DNA of 64,000 bases from Halosimplex halophilum (GTDB taxonomy: Archaea; Halobacteriota; Halobacteria; Halobacteriales; Haloarculaceae), in assembly GCF_004698125.1 (NCBI RefSeq), contig NZ_ML214297.1:868001-932000 (forward strand), written 5' to 3'. A program made the translations under genes and the position numbers. Below, piece by piece: positions 27,270-36,274 of this stretch (position 1 is the first letter of the stretch; the number at the start of each line of letters is the position of its first letter). Under the pieces are notes generated by a model. That model had not been told where the DNA came from, searched no databases, and saw nothing but the letters and a program-made list of their open reading frames with translations.

Positions 27270-28912
27270 TACAGTGGGATGTTGCCGTGGTCTTTCGGCG
27301 GGCTGTCCTCGCGCTTGCGCTCCAGCATCTCCAGGTCGCTGATCAGGCGCTTGCGCGTGTCCTTCGGTTCGATCACGTCGTCGAGATAGCCCCGCCTGGC
27401 GGGCCCGTAGGGGTGGGCGAACTCCTCGCGGAACTCGTCCATCAGCTCCTGGCGCTTCGCGTCCGTGTCGTCGGCCTCCTGCAGTTCGTCGCGGTAGAGG
27501 ATGTTGACCGCGCCGCGCGGGCCGAGCACCGCCATCTCCGAGCCCGGCCAGGCGTAGTTCACGTCCGACCCGAGGAACTTCGAGGACATGACGATGTAGG
27601 CGCCGCCGTAGGCCTTCCGGACGACCACCGACAGCAGCGGCACGGTCGCCTCGGCGTAGGCGTAGATGAGCTTCGCGCCCCGGCGGATGATCCCGTTGTG
27701 CTCCTGATCTGTCCCGGGCATGAACCCGGGCACGTCGACCAGCGAGACGATCGGGACGTTGAACGAGTCGCAGGTCCGGATAAAGCGTGCGGCCTTCTCC
27801 GAGGCGTCGATGTCCAGGGTCCCCGCGCTGACGCGTGGCTGGTTGGCGACGATCCCGACGACGCGCCCGTCCATGCGGGCGTAGCCTACGACGACGTTGC
27901 GCGCCCAGTTCTCGTGGACCTCGAAGAAGGAGTCCTCGTCGACCACGCGGTCGATGACCCGCGTCATGTCGTAGGGCTTGCGCGGGGCCTCCGGCACGAT
28001 GTCCGTGATCCCGTCGAGTTCCCGGTCGGGGTCATCCCACGACGCCACGCGCGGCGGGTCCTCCATGTTGTTCTGCGGGAGGTACGAGAGCAGGCGCCGG
28101 ATGTCGTCCAGCGCCGCCTCCTCGTCCTCGCAGGCGAAGTGGGCGACGCCCGACTTCGTGGAGTGGGAGCCGGCGCCGCCGAGTTCCTCCTTCGAGACCT
28201 GCTCGCCGGTGACCGTCTCGATCACGTCCGGCCCGGTGATGAACATGTGGGAGGTGTCCTGGACCATGAACGTGAAGTCGGTCAGCGCCGGCGAGTAGGT
28301 CGCGCCGCCCGCGCAGGGCCCCATGATCGCCGAGATCTGGGGGATCATCCCCGACGCCTTGGTGTTGCGCTGGAAGATCTTGGCGAACCCGACCAGCGAG
28401 TCGACGCCCTCCTGGATGCGCGCGCCGCCGGAGTCGTTGAGCCCTATCACGGGGACGCCGGCGTCGACCGCCCGGTCCATCACCTTGCAGATCTTGTCGG
28501 CGACGACCTCGCCGACCGAACCGCCGAGGACGGTGAAGTCGTGGGCGAAGACGAACACCTTCCGGCCGTTCACGTCGCCGTAGCCCGTCACCACGGCGTC
28601 GCCGGGGAACTCCTTCTCGTCCATCCCGAACGACGTGGCGCGGTGCTCGACGAACGGGTCGATCTCGGTGAACGTGCCGTCGTCGAGCAGGTACTCCACG
28701 CGCTCGTGGGCGGTCATCTTGCCCCGCGAGTGCTGGCGCTCGATGCGGTCCTCGCCGCCGCCGACCCGGGACTCCTCGCGGCGCCGCCGGAGCTCCTCCA
28801 GGGCAGTCTCCTCGTCGGTGTTGTCGGCCTCCCCGCCAGTGCCGTCCGGTTTCTCGGCTGTGCCGTCCGATGCGTCCGAACCTGTCGCGTCCTCGCTCGC
28901 TTCTTCGCTCAT
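27269..28912 (-). CDS. pccB: Propionyl/acetyl-CoA carboxylase beta (carboxyltransferase) subunit
   Basis: A 547-residue carboxyltransferase. Family features include RIEQRQHSRGKMTAHERVEY-type N terminus (RGKMTAHERVEYLLDDGTF), SGGARIQEGVDSLVGF, ITGPDVIETVTGEQVSKEEL and a C-terminal GAVNILYRDELQEADD. It transfers CO2 from carboxybiotin to propionyl-CoA. The biotin carboxylase/carrier subunit PccA is not in the window. ATG 28912 leaves a one-base gap to the phaB stop and avoids a 26-bp overlap, so it is preferred to the start at 28939. Confidence 0.88.
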   Translation of the reverse strand: MSEEASEDATGSDASDGTAEKPDGTGGEADNTDEETALEELRRRREESRVGGGEDRIERQHSRGKMTAHERVEYLLDDGTFTEIDPFVEHRATSFGMDEKEFPGDAVVTGYGDVNGRKVFVFAHDFTVLGGSVGEVVADKICKVMDRAVDAGVPVIGLNDSGGARIQEGVDSLVGFAKIFQRNTKASGMIPQISAIMGPCAGGATYSPALTDFTFMVQDTSHMFITGPDVIETVTGEQVSKEELGGAGSHSTKSGVAHFACEDEEAALDDIRRLLSYLPQNNMEDPPRVASWDDPDRELDGITDIVPEAPRKPYDMTRVIDRVVDEDSFFEVHENWARNVVVGYARMDGRVVGIVANQPRVSAGTLDIDASEKAARFIRTCDSFNVPIVSLVDVPGFMPGTDQEHNGIIRRGAKLIYAYAEATVPLLSVVVRKAYGGAYIVMSSKFLGSDVNYAWPGSEMAVLGPRGAVNILYRDELQEADDTDAKRQELMDEFREEFAHPYGPARRGYLDDVIEPKDTRKRLISDLEMLERKREDSPPKDHGNIPL

Positions 28913-28913
28913 C

Positions 28914-29657
28914 TCACCACTCCATGCCGCCGTTGACACCGATCACCTGGCCGGTCATGTAGCTGGACTCCTCGCTGGCGACGAAGGAGACGATCCCGCA
29001 GATGTCCTCGACGGTGGCGAACCGGTCGAGGGGGATCTCCCGCAGGATCTTCTCCTGGACGCGCTCGGGCACCTCCTCCAGCATGTCCGTCTCGACGAAC
29101 CCCGGCGCGATGCAGTTGGCGGTCGAGCCGGAGGAGGCCATCTCAAGTGCGAGCGTCCGGGTGAACCCGAACAGCCCCGACTTCGTCGTCGCGTAGTTGG
29201 CCTGCCCGTAGTTGCCCTGCTGGCCGACGACCGACGAGATGTTGATGAGCCGGCCGTGCCGGCTCTCCTTGATGTCGTCGAAGAACGTCTTGGTGCAGTT
29301 GTAGACGCCGCCGAGGTTCACGTCGATGACGGCGTCCCAGTCATCGCGGGTCATGTGCTCGAACTTCTTATCGACGGTGATCCCGGCGTTGTTGACGAGC
29401 ACGTCGACCGGCCCGAAGGCGTCGACGACCTCCTCGCGCATCGCCTGGACCTCGTCAAAGTCCGACACGTCGGCCTGTGCGGCGATCGCCGTGCCCCCCG
29501 CTTCCTCGATGGACTCGACGACCGCCTCGGCCTCCGCCGCCGACGAGCGGTAGTTGACCACCACGTCCGCGCCGCGGTCGGCGAGGTCCTCGGCGATCCC
29601 CCGTCCGATGCCGCGGGAACTCCCCGTGACCAGACAGGTCTGCCCGTCCAGGTTCAC
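28914..29657 (-). CDS. phaB: SDR-family 3-ketoacyl-CoA reductase (PhaB-like)
   Basis: A 247-residue short-chain dehydrogenase. Features are the Rossmann motif CLVTGSSRGIGRGIAEDLAD, the NNAG motif (VLVNNAGITVDKKFEH), the catalytic Ser, Tyr and Lys in INISSVVGQQGNYGQANYAT (Tyr followed by K), and a C-terminal TGQVIGVNGGMEW. In haloarchaea PhaB reduces 3-ketoacyl-CoA to 3-hydroxyacyl-CoA for PHA. A FabG-like role is the alternative, but the operon with pccB, pccX and BktB-like genes supports the PHA role. It is the first gene of the operon. Confidence 0.82.
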   Translation of the reverse strand: MNLDGQTCLVTGSSRGIGRGIAEDLADRGADVVVNYRSSAAEAEAVVESIEEAGGTAIAAQADVSDFDEVQAMREEVVDAFGPVDVLVNNAGITVDKKFEHMTRDDWDAVIDVNLGGVYNCTKTFFDDIKESRHGRLINISSVVGQQGNYGQANYATTKSGLFGFTRTLALEMASSGSTANCIAPGFVETDMLEEVPERVQEKILREIPLDRFATVEDICGIVSFVASEESSYMTGQVIGVNGGMEW

Positions 29658-29942
29658 GGCCCCGACCTCCGTTCGCGACGGTCCCGATTCATGTCATACA
29701 GTGGCCCCCGGAGACGGGTTAATAGTTCCCCTTGCGAAGGTTACATAACTCGCCAGTGGTGTCCCGCGGCTGTCCCGACGGAACCGCGCGCCTCACGGGC
29801 GCTCCGGCGATCGGAGACCCGTCGGCGAGTTCGAAAGCCCGAAATCTGTCACGTTCGGTACCTTCGTGGGCATCTCGGGGACCGACAGTGAACTTCGGGC
29901 CACGCCGAGGAGGCGTCCGGCGCTCCGGAAACGACGCCGGCG

Positions 29943-30722
29943 CTAGAAGTGTTCGGCGACGAACTCGTCGTTGGGCGTCGCGCGGTCCCAGTAGTGTTCG
30001 AACAGGTCCCGCCCCCACTCCATCGCGCGGTCGTCCTCTGCGATCACCTCGGTCCGGGAGTCCCACTGGCCGTCGATAGTCGGCAGCGAGAGCATGATCT
30101 CCGAGTCGGTGACGCCGATGCCCACGTCGAGGTCGAGGACGCGCACGGGCGTCTCCGCCCACTGGTCGGCCTCTTCGGGCGAGTCGATCCGTTCGAGCGC
30201 GTCGAGGGCGACAGTCCTGTCGACGATCAGGCGCGCGTCGGTGGCGTCCGGCATGACGGACTCGTACTCGGCCTGATAGATCGGCGTCACGATGTCCACG
30301 TCCGTCCCGGCCCGTTCGACCCGGTCGCAGACCTCCCTGACGACGGCGTGGGGGTCGGAGTCGGGCGCGCGGACCACCTCGGCGTCGGCGAGCTCGGTCA
30401 GCCGGAGCCGGAACCGCCGCGGGAGCGCGGCCACGTCGTGCTCGCGCCAGTAGTCGTCGGCGAGCAGCCGACAGAGGTTGCCCTGCTGTTCGAGCAGGTC
30501 CGCGACCAGTTGCCCGCTCCCCGTCGCCGCCCACCCGGCCTCCAGCGAGCGCACCAGCCCCTTGCGTTCGAGGTCGCCGACGGCGTTGTACACCGCCGAC
30601 TCGCTCGCCTCGACCGCGTCGATGAGCTCCCCGATCGACCGACCCTCGGCGACGACGGCGAGCAACACGTCCGTCCGAACCGACGAGCCGAGCACGTACT
30701 CGACGATGGAGTCGGAACTCAC
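29943..30722 (-). CDS. HTH regulator with FilR1-like domain
   Basis: A 259-residue regulator. Residues 1-70 form a winged helix (YVLGSSVRTDVLLAVVAEG, then SESAVYNAVGDLERKGLVR). The C-terminal part, with VDIVTPIYQAEYESVMPDAT and a long VDRTVALDALERI segment, resembles the FilR1 ligand domain of archaeal transcriptional regulators. Targets and ligand are unknown. The next genes on either side are unrelated, and a long gap (30723-31146) lies upstream. Confidence 0.75.
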   Translation of the reverse strand: MSSDSIVEYVLGSSVRTDVLLAVVAEGRSIGELIDAVEASESAVYNAVGDLERKGLVRSLEAGWAATGSGQLVADLLEQQGNLCRLLADDYWREHDVAALPRRFRLRLTELADAEVVRAPDSDPHAVVREVCDRVERAGTDVDIVTPIYQAEYESVMPDATDARLIVDRTVALDALERIDSPEEADQWAETPVRVLDLDVGIGVTDSEIMLSLPTIDGQWDSRTEVIAEDDRAMEWGRDLFEHYWDRATPNDEFVAEHF

Positions 30723-31146
30723 GTCGCTCCCCCCGGAAACCGCCGAACTGCGCTACGATGCGGCCCCATTATCGAATTCCATACCATTCGGAATTACTTC
30801 GGTCTTGCGGAACGATATACCCGAGATGGAATTATTTACGGATGAAAAGTTCAAGATTTATACCGTTGGGGAGGTGAGGACACAATGCGGTTCGATGGGG
30901 GATGTAGGGTCCCTGCTGGCCTCTCGACCTCAAGGGGGGAGAGCGGCTCACTGGCAATCTTCGTCCCCATCCCGTTCTCGACGGCCCTCCAGGCCGGGAG
31001 CGGTCCGTGCCCGATACGGGTCCGGCTCCCGAACGTGACGACCGGGAGAGACGAATACGGGTCGCGCCGACCGGGCGCGTCGTGGCGTCGGAATCGCGGA
31101 CATCACCGTCGGAGCGGTCGCGAACCGGCGCCGTCGACTCGCGGCC
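30723..31146. other. Long intergenic region
   Basis: A 424-bp gap between two minus-strand genes. It has an AT-rich block (30770-30865) and, on the plus strand, GATTTATACC (30855-30864) followed by a strong Shine-Dalgarno-like GGAGGTGAGG (about 30870-30880) just before an ATG at 30885. The frame after that ATG loses any protein-like look within about 30 codons and runs antisense into trmB, so I do not call a gene. A small RNA or very short ORF is possible. Confidence 0.35.
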
Positions 31147-32205
31147 TCAGTCGGCGGGTTCGGGCGGGGACTCGCGGCCGATGCGGATCTCGAACGACTC
31201 GATGTCCTCCAGCGCGGCGACCTGGCCGCCGACGGTGACTCGACCCTCGTCGGTCTCGACGACGAGCGACGCCTCCTCCAGGCTCGACGTGATGCTGGCG
31301 TCGACGACCTTCCCCTCGACGACGACCTCCTCGCCGGTCAGCACGTCGCGGCCCTCGATGGTCGCGTAGAACTCCCCGTCGAGGTCGACCATGTCGGCGA
31401 TGGCGCGGCGGATCGTCCCGTAGCGGCGCGGGAACGACACGTCCTCGCCGTCGGTCCGGACCGTCTCGGCGGTGGTCCACAGGACCGTGTTCATGAACAT
31501 CGAGACGAGGAAACCCAGCTCCGAGCGGTCGAAGATGACGCCGTAGCGGTCGGTGTCGCCCTTGAGGCTCTCGCGGGTCGCGTAGATGGAGTAGCGGCCG
31601 TCGGCGACGGCGATGACGGGCGTCGTGACGCCGCGGCGCTGCTTGACCGTGCTCGCGAGGTCCGCGTAGTCGTACTCGTCGGGGTCGGGGGCGTCGGCGG
31701 CGGGGGAGATGAGGATCTCGATGGCGACGCCCTCCTCGTGCTGGCGGCGCAGCTGGCTCTCGAACCGCTCCAGCAGCTCCGGCGTCAGCGAGAGCATCAG
31801 CTCGTACTCCGCCGAGTCGATGACCTCCGAGAGGTACCGGAGGATCGTGGGCCGGGACTTGACGAGCGAGACGGCCTCCGTGCCGCGGGCGGGCTGGGTG
31901 TACTGCTCCTCCAGGTCGTCGACCAGCGTGTCCAGCGACTCCTGGAGGTCGTCGAACGCCTCCGCCGGGTCGAGCGCCAGCACCTTCATCGGCCGCGACT
32001 CCTGGAGTTCGACCAGCCCGATGTCGCTCAGGCTGCGGACCGTGTCGTAGACGCGCGGCTGGGGGATGTCCGTGTAGTCGGCGATCTCCGAGGCCGTGAC
32101 CTGCCCGTGTTCGAGGATCGTGAGGTACGCCTTCGCCTCGTACTCCCCGAAGTTGAACCGCTCGGAGACGGCTTCGAGCGAGGCGAGGAGGTCGTCACCA
32201 GCCAT
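31147..32205 (-). CDS. trmB: TrmB-family transcriptional regulator
   Basis: A 352-residue sugar-sensing regulator. The N-terminal winged helix contains YEAKAYLTILEHGQVTASEI and IPQPRVYDTVRSLSDIGLVE; a PLD-like effector-binding domain follows (SAEYELMLSLTPELLERFES), then a beta-rich C-terminal part. In Halobacterium TrmB controls gluconeogenesis, glycolysis and related genes and binds TACT-N7/8-GAGTA. Such a site lies in front of the adjacent glucose dehydrogenase gene (33421-33436). ATG 32205 (MAGDDLLASLEAVSERFNFG) is preferred over 32226. Confidence 0.88.
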   Translation of the reverse strand: MAGDDLLASLEAVSERFNFGEYEAKAYLTILEHGQVTASEIADYTDIPQPRVYDTVRSLSDIGLVELQESRPMKVLALDPAEAFDDLQESLDTLVDDLEEQYTQPARGTEAVSLVKSRPTILRYLSEVIDSAEYELMLSLTPELLERFESQLRRQHEEGVAIEILISPAADAPDPDEYDYADLASTVKQRRGVTTPVIAVADGRYSIYATRESLKGDTDRYGVIFDRSELGFLVSMFMNTVLWTTAETVRTDGEDVSFPRRYGTIRRAIADMVDLDGEFYATIEGRDVLTGEEVVVEGKVVDASITSSLEEASLVVETDEGRVTVGGQVAALEDIESFEIRIGRESPPEPAD

Positions 32206-32310
32206 GTGGGTTCCCTCTTTCGCCACCGAGTAAATCAGTCTGTCCCTTCGCGCAGTCCGCGCGAGGCCGTCACGTGGGCCCCCTCCGGTCGTCGCGGAGA
32301 GCCCGCCCGC

Positions 32311-33408
32311 TCACAGGGTGTCGAACTCGACGACCGCCTTGATCTGGTCGTGGCCGTACTCGAAGGCCGGCTCGACGTCGTCGGGCGTTGCGACGGTCGT
32401 CACGAGGTCCTCGAGCAGCCAGTCGGGCAGCTCGCCCAGCGTGTCGACCGCTCCCTCGAAGTGTTTCACGTGGGAGTTGACCGTCCCGACGAGCGCCTTG
32501 TTGTGGAGGACGAGTTCGTTGTGGATGCGCCCGCCGTCGACCTCGAACTCCCAGGAGTCGGGGATACCCAGCAGCGCCCCGACCCCGTTGGGCGCCAGCG
32601 CCTCGACCGTCTCGAAGGCGTGGGGCGCGTAGCCCGTCGCCTCGTAGACGAAGTCCATCGGTTCGTACGCCTCCGGCACCGTCCCCAGCGGCGTCTCGTT
32701 CGAGTTGACGTAGGTCGCGCCGATCTCGTCGATGATGTCGACGGTCGGGTCAGGTCGCTCCCGGCGGCCCAGACAGTAGGTCCGCTCGAAGTCGTGGGCG
32801 GCGAACGAGCGGTCGCTGTCGACGCCGTACTCCAGCATGGCGAGCGTGAGCAGACCGAGCGACCGGTTGCCCAGCACCAGGGCGGACTCGGGCGTCCACT
32901 CGAACGCCGACCGCGAGGCGTAGGCGTGTTCCAGCGCCTTCTCCGTGATGCTGATCGGCTCGACGAAGAAGCCGAGTTCCCACAGCGACTCGGGGACCGC
33001 CACCAGGTACTCCGGCGGACTGGTGAAGTACTCCGCCATGAAGCCGTGATCGCCGACGATGCCCCGCTCGACGTACTCGCCCTCGGGGGCCATGTCCGGT
33101 TCGCCGCGCTCGAAGTACTCGTTGGAGCCGTCGGCTGGCGGGCGCCGGACCGTGGGGGCGACCACGTCGCCCTCGTCGAGGTCGGTGCCGTTCGGGTCCT
33201 CGACGACGGCGACGGCCTCGTGGCCCAGCACCATGTGGTCCTCGCCCTCGGGGAACCCGCCGTGGGAGCCGCCGATGACCTCGTGGTCGGTCCCGTCGAC
33301 GCCGACCCGGAGCGTCCGGAGCAGCGCCTCGCCCTCGTCCGGTGTCGGCCGCGGCTTCTCTATCACCGCCGGTCCCTCGGAGCCCCGCTGGACAGCGATC
33401 GCCTTCAT
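32311..33408 (-). CDS. gdh: Glucose 1-dehydrogenase
   Basis: A 365-residue zinc-dependent medium-chain dehydrogenase of the haloarchaeal glucose dehydrogenase type, first enzyme of the semi-phosphorylative Entner-Doudoroff route. Family features are GVDGTDHEVIGGSHGGFPEG (with the zinc ligand region DHE), HMVLGHEAVAVVEDPNGTDL and SALVLGNRSLGLLTLAMLEY as the NADP domain. The long open frame upstream is not coding; ATG 33408 gives MKAIAVQRGSEGPAVIEKPR. It has a TrmB-like operator 13 bp upstream and lies next to trmB. Confidence 0.9.
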   Translation of the reverse strand: MKAIAVQRGSEGPAVIEKPRPTPDEGEALLRTLRVGVDGTDHEVIGGSHGGFPEGEDHMVLGHEAVAVVEDPNGTDLDEGDVVAPTVRRPPADGSNEYFERGEPDMAPEGEYVERGIVGDHGFMAEYFTSPPEYLVAVPESLWELGFFVEPISITEKALEHAYASRSAFEWTPESALVLGNRSLGLLTLAMLEYGVDSDRSFAAHDFERTYCLGRRERPDPTVDIIDEIGATYVNSNETPLGTVPEAYEPMDFVYEATGYAPHAFETVEALAPNGVGALLGIPDSWEFEVDGGRIHNELVLHNKALVGTVNSHVKHFEGAVDTLGELPDWLLEDLVTTVATPDDVEPAFEYGHDQIKAVVEFDTL

Positions 33409-33420
33409 TGGCGAAAAGAG

Positions 33421-33436
33421 TACTCTATTCCGAGTT
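33421..33436. promoter_or_regulatory. TrmB-type operator in gdh promoter
   Basis: TACTCTATTCCGAGTT matches TACT-N7-GAGTA, the site known for Halobacterium TrmB, with one mismatch in the last base. On the minus strand it overlaps an ACTTAACT box at about 33433-33440, roughly 30 bp before the gdh ATG (33408). A bound regulator would therefore sit on the core promoter. Confidence 0.65.
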
Positions 33437-33542
33437 AAGTCTTTCCTCGCGAGGCCGCGCGGCGGGCCGGTCGGCGCCCGAGACCCGCCGCTGAGCAGTG
33501 GTGACGGACGGCCGGCGGACGACGGGAGGAAGGGCCGGGCGG

Positions 33543-34607
33543 TCAGTCGTCGAGGGAGACGGCCTCGCCGGTCTCGCTGGAGCGGTAGATCGCCGAGAGG
33601 ACGCGCTGGACGGTCAGGCCCTGTTCGACGGTGTTGCGCTCGGGCGTCTCGCCGGTCACGCAGTGTTCGAGGAAGTACGCCTGTTCGGCCGCGTGGGCGT
33701 CGTTGTTGCGGGTCTCGATATCGGACTCGACCATGTGGCCGGCGCCCTGGGCGCCCGACTCGTGGAAGGTGACGCCCTCGCCGGGGCGGAAGGTCGCGCC
33801 CGACTCCGTGCCGCGGAGGACGTACTCCTGTTTCTTCGGGCGGTTGACGGCCCAGGCGACCTCCAGGGAGATGGTGCGGCCGTCGGCACAGCGGATGAAG
33901 GCGGTGGCGGAGTCGTCGACGTCGAAGCCCTCGGGGCCCTGGTCGTCGCCCCACATCTGGATGAAGGTGTAGTCGTCGCGGCCGCCGAACTGCGAGCGGG
34001 TGATCCCCGAGACCTCCTCGACCTCGGGGTAGCCCAGCAGGTACAGCGACAGGTCGACGGCGTGGACGCCGATGTCGATGAGCGCGCCGCCGCCGGCGAC
34101 CTCCTTGCTCGTGAACCACGACCCGCGGCCGGGGACGCCCCGCCGGCGGATGTAGTTGGCCTCGACGTGGCTCAGCTCGCCGAACCGGCCTTCCTGACGG
34201 TAGCCGTTGATCACCTCGACGGGGTTCTCGAAGCGGGTGTGGAACCCGACCATGCAGAACCCCTCGGCCTCGTGGGCGGCGTCGGCGATCCGCTCGGCCC
34301 CCTCCAGGGTGTTGGCCAGCGGCTTCTCGACGAGCACGTCCAGCCCCGCCTCCAGCGCGTCGACGACGTACTGCTCGTGGAACTTGTTGGGCGTCGTGAC
34401 CGCGACGGCGTCGACCTCCTCGTAGAGTTCGTGGTGGTCCTGGTAGGTGGCGACCCCGAACTCGTCGGCGAAGGAGGCGCGGGCGCCCTCCGCGATGTCG
34501 ACGCCGCCGACCAGGTTCGCCCCCTGGTCGACGAACCGCTCCGCGTGGTGGTGTCCGATGTTACCCAGACCGACGATGCCGAGCCTGACAGATGAGATAT
34601 CGACCAT
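33543..34607 (-). CDS. Gfo/Idh/MocA-family oxidoreductase
   Basis: A 354-residue NAD(P)-dependent sugar-type dehydrogenase. It opens VRLGIVGLGNIGHHHAERF, has the EKPLANTLEGAERIA signature and GGGALIDIGVHAVDLSLYLL in the C-terminal domain. The gene lies beside glucose dehydrogenase and trmB, which points to sugar or sugar-acid metabolism, but the substrate is not shown. It differs clearly from the Gfo/Idh protein at 20930-22027. Confidence 0.87.
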   Translation of the reverse strand: MVDISSVRLGIVGLGNIGHHHAERFVDQGANLVGGVDIAEGARASFADEFGVATYQDHHELYEEVDAVAVTTPNKFHEQYVVDALEAGLDVLVEKPLANTLEGAERIADAAHEAEGFCMVGFHTRFENPVEVINGYRQEGRFGELSHVEANYIRRRGVPGRGSWFTSKEVAGGGALIDIGVHAVDLSLYLLGYPEVEEVSGITRSQFGGRDDYTFIQMWGDDQGPEGFDVDDSATAFIRCADGRTISLEVAWAVNRPKKQEYVLRGTESGATFRPGEGVTFHESGAQGAGHMVESDIETRNNDAHAAEQAYFLEHCVTGETPERNTVEQGLTVQRVLSAIYRSSETGEAVSLDD

Positions 34608-34761
34608 AGTGTTGACTCCGTTCGGTTCTCACGGATACCTACTCGCGGACTCCCGTAAATCTCCCGCGATCAGTCGCTGAACCCCGCCCCCCGCCGAACG
34701 ACTCCCCGGCCCGTTCGACCTGTCCGGACGAACAGGGCCGTTCCGCCGCGAATTTCGCCGA

Positions 34762-36096
34762 TCACTCGACGGCGACCAGTCTGTTGAGCGCGTACACCGT
34801 TCGGAGCACGTCACCGGCCTCCCCCGCGGGGAAGACGAGGTCGTCGCGCTCCCGGACGTGGTCCAGAACGACGGTCGACGCGTGCTCGGGCGCGGCCGCG
34901 ATGCCGGCGTCCCGCTCGGCGACCCACTCCATCACCCGGAGGTCGCTCTTGCTGTCGCCCAGCACCAGCGCGAACGGGTCGTCGACCCCCAGCACCTCGA
35001 ACGCCGCCTCGACCCCGCCGGGCTTGTCGAGTTCGCGGCTCACGACCTCCGCCGCGTCGCCCTCGTAGTAGGCCACGTCCACCCGGTCGAGAAAGTCCGC
35101 GACCGCGTCGGGCACGTCCGCGTCGTCGGGTTCACTGCCTCCCGGCAGTTCGCCGCGGTCGTCGAGCACCGCCTCGATCTCCGGGTCCCGCGAGGCGTAG
35201 AACGCCCGGGTCCACTCGCCGGCCGCCGCGCCGAGGACGGCCCCGCTGTCTCGCCCGCCGTCGCCGCGCCCGTCGGCGCCGCGCTCACCGGCGTCGGCAC
35301 GCTCGGGGTCGGCGCCGTCGATGCGGTCCGCGACGACGACGCCCAGAAGGTCCAGCAGGTAGACCAGGGCGTCGTCGATCACCGCGACGGCGTCGTCGCT
35401 CCCCGTCTCGAAGTTGGGCTTGAGCGTGACGTTGAACTCGTTGCCCTGCAGGTGACAGCCGCGGGCGACGCCGCCGGGCGCGTCCGAGAGCACGCGCTGG
35501 CGCAGCCGGTCGAAGGCCGCGCGGACCGACTCGTCGAGCTCGTCGTACAGCAGGCGCTTGGTCTCGGGGCCGTGGCCGGGCGTGAAGACGCCGGTCCCAC
35601 TCTCGTAGACGACGCTCACCTCGCCGGAGTTGACGACGGCGTTGCCCAGCCCCTGACCGAGGAAGCCCTTGACGTTCTCGAGGGTCTGGCCGGTGCAGAC
35701 GACGATGGGCACGCCGGCCTCGTGGAACTCGGTCAGCAGGTGCAGGGTCTCGCGGGGGATCTCGTTGTCGGTCTGCCCCGCCGAGCGCAGCGTCTCGTCC
35801 ACGTCGAGCACGAGGGCGTTGACCGGCCGGTCGTACTTCGTCGCCAGGTCGAGCCCGGTGAACGCCTGGTCGCGGGTGGCGTGGGCGGCCACGTCCGCGT
35901 ACGTCTCGCCGGTCCCGGGGAAGGCGTCGCGGATCTCCCCCCGTAGCTCGTCGAGTTCGTCGCTGGCGTCCTCCCAGTAGGTCAGCGCGACCCGCGAGTC
36001 CAGCGGCGGGAACAGGTCCACGAACGCCTGGTGGGCCCGCAGCCGCTCGGCGTCGAACTCCTCGTAGAGCCGGTAGAGCTGGTCGTAGCGTTCCAT
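34762..36096 (-). CDS. HAD-family phosphatase, trehalose-phosphatase-like
   Basis: A 444-residue protein. About 110 N-terminal residues form a helical lead (LYRLYEEFDAERLRAHQAFV), followed by the HAD core NALVLDVDETLRSAG, IVVCTGQTLENVKGFLGQG and, near the C terminus, FALVLGDSKSDLRVMEWVAE. An acidic low-complexity insert (around residues 260-300) interrupts the cap. It resembles sugar-phosphate phosphatases of the trehalose-6-phosphatase kind; the substrate is unproven. ATG 36096 starts MERYDQLYRLYEEFD and a long upstream extension is rejected. Confidence 0.72.
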   Translation of the reverse strand: MERYDQLYRLYEEFDAERLRAHQAFVDLFPPLDSRVALTYWEDASDELDELRGEIRDAFPGTGETYADVAAHATRDQAFTGLDLATKYDRPVNALVLDVDETLRSAGQTDNEIPRETLHLLTEFHEAGVPIVVCTGQTLENVKGFLGQGLGNAVVNSGEVSVVYESGTGVFTPGHGPETKRLLYDELDESVRAAFDRLRQRVLSDAPGGVARGCHLQGNEFNVTLKPNFETGSDDAVAVIDDALVYLLDLLGVVVADRIDGADPERADAGERGADGRGDGGRDSGAVLGAAAGEWTRAFYASRDPEIEAVLDDRGELPGGSEPDDADVPDAVADFLDRVDVAYYEGDAAEVVSRELDKPGGVEAAFEVLGVDDPFALVLGDSKSDLRVMEWVAERDAGIAAAPEHASTVVLDHVRERDDLVFPAGEAGDVLRTVYALNRLVAVE

Positions 36097-36274
36097 CGTC
36101 GGCCCTACCGGGGGACCCGTTGTGTAGGTTGGGATCGGCGCGCGGGTCCCCCCGGGTCGCGCGGGTGACGACTGGCGCGAGAGGCGCCAACGGGGTCCCG
36201 CGACGGGTGTGAGAGACGGCGACGGGAACCCACAACGGGTAACACCCCCGCGTGCGAAAGAGCAGGTAACACGC

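Noticed and set aside
30885-31238. Plus-strand ORF after a strong ribosome site
   Set aside because: Composition turns into Arg/Pro-rich shadow sequence within about 30 codons and runs into trmB on the other strand.
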